Assembly (NCBI GenBank): GCA_964016885.1
Contig: OZ024757.1
Coordinates: forward strand, 24,426,237 to 24,490,236
Reading direction: 5' to 3'
Length of the DNA: 64,000 bases
Source: Eledone cirrhosa
Taxonomy: Eukaryota > Mollusca > Cephalopoda > Octopoda > Eledonidae
Position 1 is the stretch's first letter; every line of letters starts with the position of its first letter. This document shows positions 43,553 to 52,688 of this stretch, piece after piece. The notes under the pieces were generated by a model that had not been told where the DNA came from, did not search any database, and saw only the letters and a list, made by a program, of their open reading frames with translations. The position numbers and the translations under genes are program-made.

Positions 43553-44760
43553 CCCACAATACTTATGCTGTGCCAATTCTAACGCCAACATTTGGCCTGC
43601 TGAACTGATCATTGCAAGAACTAAGTGAGATGGATGTTAGAACTCGCAAACTTCTCAGTGTTACTGGGAACTTTAACATCACTTGTGATGTGGATAGGCT
43701 GTACTTCTCATGCAAGGAAGGTGGCCGGGAGTCTAAAATCCATATTAACATCATATGAGACCCGGATAGTAACACTGAAGCAACATCTTCAACAGAGGAA
43801 AAAGGTTGGCAACCATCTTGCCCAGGTTTATGAGCATGAAAAAAAAAATATCATTAGAATAGCCACTGATCTGGAGGAGAGATATGGAATAAAACCTGAT
43901 ATAAATCTCTCAGCCAGAGAAATCGGAAGATCCTATTCAATGTTCAAACAAGATGAAAAAATTGACCAATTTACAGAAAAAGTTGTGCATGGATACTTGA
44001 GATGTAAAACACAGACCATAGAGGGGATAAACCACTCAAAAAGCCTGGCATGGAGTTCCGACAAGTTTATGACATCACACCTTGAGGGATATCTCTATGC
44101 AATACAGGAACAAGAACTCCCTACCAAATATCTGCTGCACAAAAGGGGAGGGCCATCAGCTGACAATAAATGTAGGCTATGTAAAACAAAGATGCGAAAG
44201 AATGTCATCTCGCTACTACCTCCCCATGAGACACGATGGGCTGGCTAGAACCATCTGGGACGCACTTCGGAAAACAAAATTAACAACAAACGAGGAAGAA
44301 TATATTGAGACAGATGGCACTAAGGAATACTGGTGGAACCTGAAAATAAAAGCTGCCACCAAATTAAAGCACAACCGGCCTGATATTGTTGTTTGGGACC
44401 ACACATTGAAAACGTGTTCTGTTGTGGAGATCAGCTGCCCACTTGAGGTAAACGTTGTCAGAAGGAGGACATCTACAGACCATTGATGAGGAGTTTACAA
44501 ATCCAGTATCCAAGATACACCTTTAGCTTCATACCCATCATTATTGGAGCTACGGGTTATATACCAACCTGCTTGGACCAAAGTATGACTGAACTTGGAT
44601 TTGCTGGCAAAGAGCGCAGGTCCCTAATTCATAGTCTACAAATGACTGCGATAGCTGGCACCTTCAAAATTTGCAAAACATTCTTGCGATTCAAGGGATG
44701 ACAATTTCTTTTCTTTTACAACCTTGCCACCAGGAAGGTGGCCGGTCAAAAAAATATACT
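43553..44760 (+). pseudogene. Relic of a LINE with restriction-like endonuclease (R2/R4/Dong-like)
   Basis: The end of an RT region reads YAVPILTPTFGLLN, TGA, SLQELSEMDVRTRKLLSVTG, then DVDRLYFSCKEGGRESK. After a shift near 43,755 it continues VYEHEKKNIIRIATDLEERY, a Cys motif (CRLCKTK), a shift near 44,195, then SSRYYLPMRHDGLARTIWDA. The RLE-type block follows: NRPDIVVWDHTLKTCSVVEI, SCPLEVNVV. After a shift near 44,461 it reads KEDIYRPLMRSLQIQYPRYT, FIPIIIGATGYIP, stop 44,701. The RPD...VVEI spacing fits a PD-(D/E)xK nuclease. The 3' end lies before TACATA microsatellites near 44,780. Confidence 0.75.
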
Positions 44761-44784
44761 CGAAATTAAGAGAAAGAGATAACA

Positions 44785-44944
44785 CACACATACATAGATA
44801 GATACATACATACACACATACATACATACATACTGACAGTTACATTCTCATTCCCCACTCTCCACTCATTCCCTCTTTCTCTCATTGATGATTTGTATTC
44901 AATAAAAATACCTTTGTGTGTGTGTGTAAATACATACATATACG

Positions 44945-44976
<32 letters not shown>

Positions 44977-45450
44977 CATACACACACATAAGCACATGAA
45001 GATGTATATATACATACATTATGTAAGTTGTAAATCAAGTAGTCATTCACTGCCCTGTTAGCCACAGCACCCACCACATCCACTACCACACCACCCACCG
45101 CCATTCCCTGTTAGCTTCACTGAACATTCATAAGAGACCAACCCACACAACCACATTCCAAGATCTACCTTCAGAACACACAGGTACACACACACAAAAT
45201 CACCCTGTATGCAGCTACATAATCTAGTAGAAACATTAACCTAATCTTTAACCCTTCTCATACCAAAAACACATGAAACTGCCGCTAGCCCTATAATGAT
45301 ACAAAGCTGCTTATTTTAATGTGTTTATCTAAATTTCATAAAAAAAAACAACTTTTGTTAAGTTATGTCCCAAATACCAGCTTAATAAAAAGAAAGTTTG
45401 TTATATTACTAAACAATTCCAAATTTTTTTAATTATTTTCAAACCATTTG
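44785..45450. repeat. TACA/CA/TA microsatellites and a possible MITE end
   Basis: Microsatellites lie at 44,785-44,835 and 44,930-44,990. At 45,249 TTAACCCTTCTCATACCAAA resembles the sequence at 35,860. Otherwise the stretch is AT-rich with no gene. Confidence 0.5.

Positions 45451-45455
<5 letters not shown>

Positions 45456-45515
<60 letters not shown>
45456..45515. repeat. TA microsatellite
   Basis: An uninterrupted TATATA run of about 58 bp; it flanks the inverted-repeat element on the left. Confidence 0.95.
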
Positions 45516-45517
<2 letters not shown>

Positions 45518-45638
45518 GGAGGTGAGTTTTATTGTAGTACAATAAAGCAATGCAGATATCGGATAAGAAGCACTCTACAGTTTGTAGGACTGGAGTATAC
45601 ATAATATAAGATCAAAAGATGGTTAAAGGAGTTCCATG

Positions 45639-45709
45639 TATTTTATTATGCGCATTTCAAAAACAAACATCATCATGCAATAATATTTGTGTTTTCATCA
45701 GATAAAACA
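45639..45709 (-). ncRNA. Hammerhead-ribozyme-like motif H1', minus strand
   Basis: This is the exact mirror of H1 in the left arm of the inverted repeat. CTGATGA lies at 45,701-45,695, GAA at 45,658-45,656, helix III palindrome ATGCGCAT at 45,655-45,648, and the expected cleavage is after the A opposite 45,647. Confidence 0.65.
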
Positions 45710-45740
45710 GGAGAACATGATATGAAGGCTAAAAAACACC

Positions 45741-45811
45741 TGTTTTATCTGATGAAAACACAAATATTATTGCATGATGATGTTTGTTTTTGAAATGCGC
45801 ATAATAAAATA
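45741..45811 (+). ncRNA. Hammerhead-ribozyme-like motif H1
   Basis: Helix I 5' strand TGTTTTAT (45,741-45,748); core CTGATGA (45,749-45,755); stem II 45,756-45,771 with 45,776-45,791 and loop GCAT; core GAA (45,792-45,794); short helix III ATGCGCAT (45,795-45,802); H17 = A (45,803); helix I 3' strand ATAAAATA (45,804-45,811). Helix I pairs at all eight positions, including one G-U. Stem II has one internal mismatch at its fourth pair and a few G-U pairs. The A15.1-U16.1 pair is kept. Non-ideal points are an A-U pair at 10.1-11.1 and A rather than C at position 17. The layout is type I with a minimal helix III, as reported for Penelope-like elements. Activity is not shown. Confidence 0.7.
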
Positions 45812-45841
45812 CATGGAACTCCTTTAACCATCTTTTGATCT

Positions 45842-45850
<9 letters not shown>

Positions 45851-45878
<28 letters not shown>

Positions 45879-46498
45879 CATTATCGGAGAAAGCTTTAAG
45901 CGATACTCCTGCCAAATTCCAACTCAATCAACAAACATTAGGAAATAAGTGAGTATATTCCTAATTAAGCAGGGTGCTAACTAAATGTATTGTGTGGAAA
46001 ATTGGCTGTATTATTTCATATGAGACATATCGAACATATATATATATATATATATATTATATTTAAAACTTTACTATTATATATATATATATAATATTTA
46101 AAAATTCACTATTCACAAGTGTTTTTTAAGCTTCATATCATGTACCCCTATTTTATCTGATGAGAACGCAGATATCATCCCATGATGATATTTGTTTTTG
46201 AAATGCGCATAATAAAATACTTGGAACTCTTTTAACCATCTTTTGATCTTATATTATATATATATAGTAATAATAATAAATTTGAAGACTAAAATCCAAA
46301 GAGGGCTCGATAAGGATCAATATATATCAAATATATATAAGGGTGAAAGCAGCGATTCATTGCTTAAACTTTAATCTGTTATTTTAATAAATATATATAT
46401 ATATATGTAGAAGTTCTATTTAAATTGTTGGGATACAACAAGCAAATATTTTTATAACTGATATAAAGCACTCAACAAATTATTGGAGTAAAAATACG
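45851..46498. repeat. TA-rich spacer between foldback elements
   Basis: TA runs occur at 45,851-45,875, 46,036-46,058, 46,080-46,092 and 46,390-46,406. 46,262-46,310 (AGACTAAAATCCAAAGAGGG) recurs inverted at 48,268-48,300. Nothing else is recognised besides motif H2. Confidence 0.5.
46149..46219 (+). ncRNA. Hammerhead-ribozyme-like motif H2
   Basis: Helix I TATTTTAT (46,149-46,156) pairs with ATAAAATA (46,212-46,219) at eight of eight. Core CTGATGA is 46,157-46,163. Stem II is 46,164-46,179 with 46,184-46,199, loop CCAT, with the mismatch again at the fourth pair. GAA is 46,200-46,202, helix III ATGCGCAT is 46,203-46,210, and position 17 is A at 46,211. Stem II differs from H1 at several positions that still pair (for example A-U/U-G becoming C-G near the loop). 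Confidence 0.72.
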
Positions 46499-46749
46499 AT
46501 ATATTAACAAATGGAAACTATATTTATAAAACCATATTTATTTCATTATACATATTTCAAGGACACCATTCGGGAGCTTCCATCAGAAATGGTCGCATTC
46601 TTTAAGGGTATGTCAATATTTATTTATAAAACTGCTCTATATTATATTTTATCTGATGAAAGCACACCATAATTTAACTTGGTGTCCTTGAAATATGTAT
46701 AATGAAATAAATATGGTTTTATCAATATAGTTTCCATTTGTTAATATAT
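46499..46749. repeat. 70-bp imperfect inverted repeat carrying motif H3
   Basis: Arms are 46,499-46,568 and 46,680-46,749, nearly exact (one visible difference: ATATTTATAAAACC versus the complement of GGTTTTATCAATAT). The left arm read on the minus strand has a damaged hammerhead core (CTGATGG instead of CTGATGA, no helix I). Only the right side retains a full motif. Confidence 0.85.
46645..46709 (+). ncRNA. Hammerhead-ribozyme-like motif H3 (diverged family)
   Basis: Helix I TATTTTAT pairs with ATGAAATA (46,702-46,709), eight pairs with one G-U. Core CTGATGA is 46,653-46,659. Stem II AAGCACACC with GGTGTCCTT (46,660-46,668 and 46,681-46,689) has eight of nine paired, mismatch at position four as in H1/H2; the loop is 12 nt. 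GAA is 46,690-46,692, helix III ATATGTAT is 46,693-46,700, and position 17 is A. Outside the core the sequence is unlike H1/H2, so the shared fold is not simply shared sequence. Confidence 0.7.
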
Positions 46750-46751
46750 TG

Positions 46752-47282
46752 TATATTAGCCACGGAGTAGGCAGACCCAGAAAAACCTAGGACGACTTGA
46801 TAAATTCCGACCTCACACACTTACACCTCTCCAAGACAATGTCACTGGACCGAGATCTTTGGCGCTACACAGTAATAGAGAAGACCCGCCTTACCTAAGT
46901 GCAAAGTGAAACCTACTACAGTCAGTAGGCACCTCTAAGAAAATACACCCCCGTCCCACTACCCCCACCCCATCCACACCACCCCTTTCAATGTAAAGTT
47001 ATGTTGGTACCACAACATCCAGCCCGAAACAAATGAGGTCGTGTAGGTGTCACGACAAAAAAACACACAGTCCACGCTGTAATGTGGCCGTGTAGGTAAC
47101 ACGGTAAAAACCTCCCAGTTCCACACTGTAAATGTGGTTGGTGTTAGGAAGGGCATCCAGCCGTAGAGTACCTGCCAGACAGTCCTATGCGAGCAAGACA
47201 ACCACTCTTGCTCCAAGTGGGAAAACTCCCGTCCAAACCCATGCGAGCATGGAATATGGACGTTAAATGATGATGATGATAT
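46752..47282 (+). mobile_element. RTE-like LINE A, 3' end only
   Basis: It begins CCACGGAGTAGGCAGACCCA within the conserved GVGRPRKTW block, contains the remaining C-terminal codons with a shifted frame, then the 3' UTR (GTTATGTTGGTACCACAACA, AGGAAGGGCATCCAGCCG) and ends TTAAATGATGATGATGATAT at 47,282. It is adjacent to TA-rich DNA on both sides. Confidence 0.9.
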
Positions 47283-47296
47283 ATATGCACATATGA

Positions 47297-47327
<31 letters not shown>

Positions 47328-47545
47328 GCACATATGAATATATATAATATATATTTATATATATGCACATATGAATATATATAATATATATTTATATATA
47401 TAATATATATTTATATATAATATATATATTTATATATAATATATATATTTATATATATATATATAATATATATATTTATATATATATATATAATATATAT
47501 ATTTATATATATAAAATTATACGCACATATGGATATAAAATTAGA
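47283..47545. repeat. TATATTTATATATAAT-type microsatellite
   Basis: Alternating TATATGCACATATGAATATA units and TATATTTA runs. No gene. Confidence 0.9.
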
Positions 47546-47547
47546 CA

Positions 47548-48232
47548 GTAGAAGTCGCACTGATAGACACATTTTTCAAATGCGAGAGGGCGCTATAGAA
47601 GTGGTGGATAGCTTCCGGTACCTAGGAAATCAGATTAGCATGGGAGGAGGGTGTTCCGAGGCCATAGTATCTAGAATAAGGACGGGTTGAAAGAAGTTTA
47701 GGGAGCTGCTTCCTCTGTTGACGAAGAAGGGTTTCTCCCTGCGTACGAAAGGCCGGTTGTATGATGCCTGTGTGAGGAGCGCGATGCTGCATGGTAGTGA
47801 GACATGGGCACCAACCGCAGAGGATATGCGACGGCTGGAGAGAAATGAGGCAAGCATGCTCCGTTGGATGTGCAGTGTAAATGTGCGTGAACGACCCAGC
47901 ATAAATGTGTTGAGAGAGAAACTGTGTCTGAGAGGGATAGAATGTAGTGTACGGGAGAGGAGACTGAGGTGGTATGGACATGTGATGCGCATGGAGGATG
48001 ACCGATGGGTGAAGAAGTGCCAGGAATTGCCAGTTGAAGGAAGACGTGGTAGAGGTAGACCACGAAAAACATGGGCGGAGGTGGTGAGAACAGACCTCAG
48101 ATCATTGAAGCTCATGGTGGAGATGACGAGGGACCGTGACGAGTGGAGAGATGCTGTGCTGAATAAAACCCGTCCCACCCTTGCAACCAGGGAAAATCGG
48201 ACGTAAAATGATGATGATGATGATATGCACAT
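47548..48232 (+). pseudogene. RTE-like LINE B, C-terminal half and 3' tail
   Basis: Frame: GAIEVVDSFRYLGNQISMGG, GCSEAIVSRIRTG, TGA at 47,688 (the related copy near 27,025 has TGG, Trp), then KKFRELLPLLTKKGFSLRTK, RLYDACVRSAMLHGSETWAP, RRLERNEASMLRWMCSVNVR, LERRLRWYGH-like VRERRLRWYGHVMRMEDD, RGRGRPRKTWAEVVRTDLRS, and stop at 48,206 after TRENRT. The end is AAAATGATGATGATGATGAT. The frame is otherwise open, so this is a fairly young copy. It lacks the RT domain. Confidence 0.88.
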
Positions 48233-48321
48233 ATGTATATATAATATATGTATGTATATATAATATATATATGCCCTCTTTGGATTTTAGTCTTCACATT
48301 TATTATTATCATTATATATAT

Positions 48322-48442
48322 ATCTGAGTTCAAATCCCGCCGAGGTTGACTTTGCCTTTCATCCTTACGGGGTCGATAAAATAAAGTACCAGTAATGCAC
48401 TGGGTAATTGCTGGCCTTGTGCCTAAAGTAGAAACAATTATA
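48322..48442 (+). mobile_element. tRNA-derived SINE, 5'-truncated
   Basis: TGAGTTCAAATCCCGCCGAG (B box), GTTGACTTTGCCTTTCATCC, GGTCGATAAAATAAAGTACC, GGCCTTGTGCCTAAAGTAG and AAACAATTATAAAT. The head before the B box is missing; a TA run precedes it. Confidence 0.85.
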
Positions 48443-48491
48443 AATATATATATATATGCACATATGTATATATCTATAAGTATATATACAC

Positions 48492-48534
<43 letters not shown>

Positions 48535-48848
48535 TTTTGTAACACAGTCCCAATACTCACAAACATCTGGGATCTGTGATACAGTTGGTTATATAGCTCT
48601 AGCATCATACTTTCTTAGTCAGACTATGAACTTTTCAGCCTATCCCCGTAGAATGTGGTGTTGTTCCCCCCCCCCCCCCCCCACACACACCTCGGTCAGT
48701 TCTGATCCAGCCATGACCATCAAATATAGTGTATGAAGAACTGACTGCATTATCCAAAGTAGCTGTGAATTGAGGGATATATGGCTGCTATTTCTAGCAA
48801 TTTGAGTTACCATATAAAGACTCTTTCAGTTTTTTTGTGCACCCATGT
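48443..48848. other. TA microsatellite and unassigned sequence
   Basis: TA/TG runs lie at 48,443-48,530. A C run at 48,667-48,682 is followed by CACACACC. 48,690-48,740 contains GGTCAGTTCTGATC, reminiscent of the 38-bp array unit. 48,781-48,805 carries the dispersed string GGCTGCTATTTCTAG. No gene. Confidence 0.5.
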
Positions 48849-48849
48849 T

Positions 48850-50010
48850 TGTCACTGTCAATTTTTTTATGTGTGTGTTTTCATGTATGTGTGTGTATGT
48901 TGTTTGTATATATGTGTGTATGCATGTGTTTGTTTGTATATATGTGCGTATGTATGTGTATGTTTGTATATATGTGTGTATGTATGTGTTTGAATGTATG
49001 TGTATGTTTGTATATATGTGTGTATGTGTGTTTGAATGTATGTGTATGTTTGTATATATGTGTGTTTGAATGTATGTGTATGTTTGTATATATGTGTGTA
49101 TGTATGTGTATGTTTGTATATATGTGTGTATGTATGTGTTTGAATGTATGTGTATGTTTGTATATATGTGTGTTTGAATGTATGTGTATGTTTGTATATA
49201 TGTGTGTTTGAATGTATGTGTATGTTTGTATATATGTGTGTATGTATGTGTATGTTTGTATATATGTGTGTATGCATGTGTTTGTTTGTATATATGTGCG
49301 TATGTATGTGTATGTTTGTATATATGTGTGTATGTATGTGTTTGAATGTATGTGTATGTTTGTATATATGTGTGTATGTGTGTTTGAATGTATGTGTATG
49401 TTTGTATATATGTGTGTTTGAATGTATGTGTATGTTTGTATATATGTGTGTATGTATGTGTTTGAATGTATGTGTGTGTGTGTACATGATTATATATGTC
49501 TGTATATGCATCTATATGGATGTGTGTGTATGTGTATCTGTGGGTGGGTGGTTGTATGTGTATATGTTTGTGCAAATGTGTATGTGAGTATGGATGTGTC
49601 TATTGATGTGTATGTGTTAGTTTATGTGTGTGTGTGTCTATGTTTGTGAGTTTATTATAAATGTCTGTAAGTGTGTGTGTATGAGTATGTATGTATGTGT
49701 GTATTTTGGGTGTCTATATGTGTAAGTGTATGAGGGTGTATGTGTGTATGTGCATGTATGTGTGTGTGTATGTATGTGTATGTATGTATGTGTGTGTGTG
49801 CATGTATGTATGTGCATGTATGGATGTGTATGTATGGATGTGCATGTATGTATGTGTATGTATGGATGTGTATGTATGGATGTGTATGTATGGATGTGTG
49901 TATGTATGGATGTGTGTGTGCATGTATGTATGTGAATGTGATGTATGTATGTGTATGTATGTATATGTGCATGTATGTGTATGTATGTATATGTATGTGT
50001 GATACTGCTC
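48850..50010. repeat. TATG/TGTA-rich minisatellite array
   Basis: Units mix TGTATGTGTATGTTTGTATA with TATGTGTGTATGTATGTGTT and TGAATG. A long block is duplicated: translation of 48,915-49,069 repeats at 49,267-49,421, an offset of 352 bp. 49,640-50,010 is a simpler TGTATG repeat. Several overlapping open frames exist on both strands and are artefacts. Confidence 0.97.
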
Positions 50011-50346
50011 CTCCTCTCCCTTCCCCCCATGACCCTCCATATTGCCATGTCATGTAGCCACCTACTTTCTGCTTCTCTCTCTCCTTTTATGTCATTTCTC
50101 CTCCCCCTCTCTCCTCTAACTACCACCCCTGTTGTCACAAATGGAGATCTAACTATCTAACTATCCCTTGCTCAATATTACCATATATGGTGTTGACCTA
50201 CAGCCAGGCTGCTACATCAACAAAATACCCAATTTACTGTCCTACATTTATCTACTTTTCTGTCTATATATGTCTGTCGGTCTATCTGTCTGTCTATTTC
50301 TGTTTATCATTTATGTATCTGTCTGCTGGCTATCTATCTATCTATC
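50011..50346. other. Pyrimidine-rich spacer ending in a TCTA/TCTG microsatellite
   Basis: CT-rich (50,005-50,110), then unassigned. 50,240-50,346 is a degenerate (TCTG/TCTA)n ending CTATCTATCTATCTATC. That microsatellite is the apparent target of the first LINE in the chain that follows. Confidence 0.6.
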
Positions 50347-52086
50347 CGATACATCATAGAGAGGGTTGGCAACAAACCCGGCTTCGGTGGGGCCCTGATC
50401 AACTTGGATCAGTCTAAGGCCTTCGATAGGGTCGACCATGGTTACCTGGATGCGGTGCTAGCGGCGGCTGGGTTCGGTCCTGTTTTCAGAGGCTGGATCA
50501 CTGCCCTACATAGCAACCACATCTGTTCTAGGATCAAGGTGAACGGCTACCTTTCGAAGCCGTTCGAAATCACACGATCCATTCGACAGGGGTGCCCTCT
50601 CTCCTCCCTTCTGTACGTATTGACTCTCGAGCCTTTACTGAGGAAGTTGGAGTTGTTGCAGGGTATCCCCCTGGAACCAGGATTGAGCAAAGCGGTGTCG
50701 GCCTACGCCGATGACGTAACAGTAATGGTATCAACCGACTCGGAGATCGAGGCGATCGGTACCTTACTGGAGGAGTACGAAAGGTTGTCAGGAGCGAAAC
50801 TGAACCGGGAAAAATCCATCGGGCTGCAACTCGGAACGTGGAGAGGCAAACCGATGCCTCCTGACGGTGTCGTCGGACACTGGACGGAGGGCCCGGTAAA
50901 GTTGCTTGGGGTCTGGTTTGGACCAGACCTCCAGGTGGAAAAGAACTGGAACGAGGTTACGAACAAGGTGTTTGCACTAACCCAGAAATGGGCCAAGTGT
51001 AAGCTGTCCCTAAAAGGCCGGGCGGAGGTGGCGAACATTTACATAGCGTCCGTCACTTACTACCGCCTGACTGTCGTGCCTTGCCCTAAGGAAACACTCA
51101 CCACCATGGAACGCATGCTCTTCCAATTTCTTTGGAAGAAGCGTCCTCCTATGGTGAGAAGATCCATCTGCTGCCAACAACCTTCGAAAGGAGGGCTGGG
51201 GATGCCGTGGTTGATGATGCGTAGGCACGCATTAAGGCTACGGCACCTACAGGTATTCCTCACTGGTCAACCGGTGTGGGCTCCGTTCGTGAAACGAGCC
51301 TTTCCGAGACTCGTTTCACTCACCGAGCTACAGTCCTGGGTCAAGCAAAGATCCGGAAAACTGGGAGACTGGCACACTGAGTGTGCTCAGGCGCTCAGGG
51401 CTCTCTGGCAAGCGGGCCGGGCCATCGGTGGAGAATCCACCTCATCATTCTATAGAGGGCTGGTGGCTAGCAGGGGCGATGACACCCTTGGAGAGTCGCT
51501 GGACATGGAGGAAGACGAACTGGCCAGCCTGTTCGGTAGGACTTTCGGCCCAGGACCAATGGACAACTTCCAGAAGTCACTGGCCTGGCAGTGCTACCGA
51601 GGGGCTCTACCCGTTCGAGAGAGGCTCTACAGACACGGGCGCCCGGGCAGGGATCCCTCAAAAAAGATTTGCCCTAGATGCGTGCGTCACGAAGAAACCG
51701 TGGCGCACGCATTGGTGCAATGTCCGGGCGTGGCTGATCTGTGGGGCTACGCCGAACAACTGCTGTCGCGGGTGGCGCCGATTAAATTGACCGCCGAGTC
51801 CGTGATGACAATCAAACCGCCTCCCCTCTTCACAAAGGAAGCAAAGGCGGTTTTTCTGTGCGTAATAGCCATGTTGAAAGAGGTTGTTTGGTGGACACGA
51901 TTGAAAGGTCTGAGGTCAGGCAACTTCCTCTCTGGCCATAGTCTGGTCTACTTCTTCCGATATCACTTCGGAAGAAGGATAAGAATGGAGAGAGAGGTGC
52001 TTGGCCACAGGCAGTTTTATGAAAGGTGGGTGATAGTGGCGAGAATGGCTCGTGTAAATGGGCCTTCTCTGTATACCATCCTGTAG
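50347..52086 (+). CDS. L1/Tx1-like LINE ORF2, RT to C-terminus (5'-truncated, otherwise open)
   Basis: 579 uninterrupted codons. RT blocks: LINLDQSKAFDRVDHGYLDA (catalytic Asp block), RSIRQGCPLSSLLYVLTLEP, VSAYADDVTVMVSTDSE (YADD at 50,704-50,715), GAKLNREKSIGLQLG, LLGVWFG. Then a thumb/connection with FQFLWKKRPPMVRRS and KGGLGMPWLMMRRHALRLRH. A zinc-knuckle-like end (zf-RVT style) follows: SLAWQCYRGALPVRERLYRH, then CPRCVRHEETVAHALVQCPG (CxxC...H....C). The frame ends GPSLYTIL. The N-terminal fingers and any endonuclease are missing, so it cannot retrotranspose on its own. The YADD pair is intact. No start codon belongs to this copy; it enters open from its truncated end. Confidence 0.9.
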   Translation, partial: RYIIERVGNKPGFGGALINLDQSKAFDRVDHGYLDAVLAAAGFGPVFRGWITALHSNHICSRIKVNGYLSKPFEITRSIRQGCPLSSLLYVLTLEPLLRKLELLQGIPLEPGLSKAVSAYADDVTVMVSTDSEIEAIGTLLEEYERLSGAKLNREKSIGLQLGTWRGKPMPPDGVVGHWTEGPVKLLGVWFGPDLQVEKNWNEVTNKVFALTQKWAKCKLSLKGRAEVANIYIASVTYYRLTVVPCPKETLTTMERMLFQFLWKKRPPMVRRSICCQQPSKGGLGMPWLMMRRHALRLRHLQVFLTGQPVWAPFVKRAFPRLVSLTELQSWVKQRSGKLGDWHTECAQALRALWQAGRAIGGESTSSFYRGLVASRGDDTLGESLDMEEDELASLFGRTFGPGPMDNFQKSLAWQCYRGALPVRERLYRHGRPGRDPSKKICPRCVRHEETVAHALVQCPGVADLWGYAEQLLSRVAPIKLTAESVMTIKPPPLFTKEAKAVFLCVIAMLKEVVWWTRLKGLRSGNFLSGHSLVYFFRYHFGRRIRMEREVLGHRQFYERWVIVARMARVNGPSLYTIL

Positions 52087-52315
52087 GTAAAGAAGTAAAG
52101 GAGAGGGGAGCACCTTCTCCATGTGCTCCCCGGGCAAAGGATTGCACACTTTTTCGGGGGTGTGTGCAACCCCCATCACGTCCCCTCCCTTTTGAGGTTA
52201 TTTTCGATTATTTTCATGTTACACCCTTTTTACTCGATTATATGTAAACTCCCCCTTTGTATTTGTCCCTTCTTTTTATGCCTTTATGGTAAATAAAGAA
52301 ATCTATCTGTCTAAT
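50347..52315 (+). mobile_element. L1/Tx1-like LINE, chain copy 1 (best preserved)
   Basis: 5'-truncated in the RT domain directly after a TCTA repeat. The open frame runs to 52,086, followed by a 3' UTR with GGGGAGCACCTTCTCCATGT. It ends TAAATAAAGAAATCTATCTG, so the AATAAA signal leads straight into TCTR units. The next copy starts at 52,316. Confidence 0.9.
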
Positions 52316-52688
52316 CAGGATGGAGAGAGAGGTGCTGTACCCCAGCAAGTTTTATGAAAGGTGGGTGAAAGTGGCGAGAATGGCCCGAGTGAATGGGCCT
52401 TCTCTCTATATCAGCCTGTAGGTTGAGGAAAAGGAGGAGGAGAGGAAAGGAGTACAAGCTCTTCGTACTCCTGGAGATGAGGGTTGCACATTTTTTTTCG
52501 GGGGTATGTGTTACCCATATAAACTGTCTCCCTCTATTGGGGAAAATCGACTAACTTTTTAAATTCCATTTGTGATAACATTTTACACGTTTTTATTGTA
52601 TGTAAACTTCCCCCTTTGTATTTGTCCCCTTCTTTTGTGCCCCTGTGGCTAATAAAGAAATCTATCTATCTATCTATCTATCTCTCTA
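52316..52688 (+). mobile_element. L1/Tx1-like LINE, chain copy 2 (3' end only)
   Basis: Starts AATCAGGATGGAGAGAGAGG (matching 54,629 onward of copy 3), carries the last ~35 codons to AGCCTGTAG at 52,421, the subfamily-a 3' UTR (GAGGGTTGCACATTTTTTTT, ATAAACTGTCTCCCTCTATT), and ends CTAATAAAGAAATCTATCTA plus further TCTA to about 52,688. Confidence 0.92.

Larger units (their letters stand above)
45601..45849. repeat. Perfect 111-bp inverted repeat with 27-nt loop
   Basis: Arms 45,601-45,711 and 45,739-45,849 are exact reverse complements by base-by-base reading. The loop is 45,712-45,738. Each arm contains a complete hammerhead-like motif read outward. TA runs flank both sides. Perfect identity of the arms implies a recent origin or gene conversion. 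Confidence 0.95.

Noticed and set aside
48826..50138. Several overlapping long open frames rich in Cys/Val/Tyr or His/Thr/Ile
   Set aside because: They are translations of a TATG/TGTA array, open on both strands at once.
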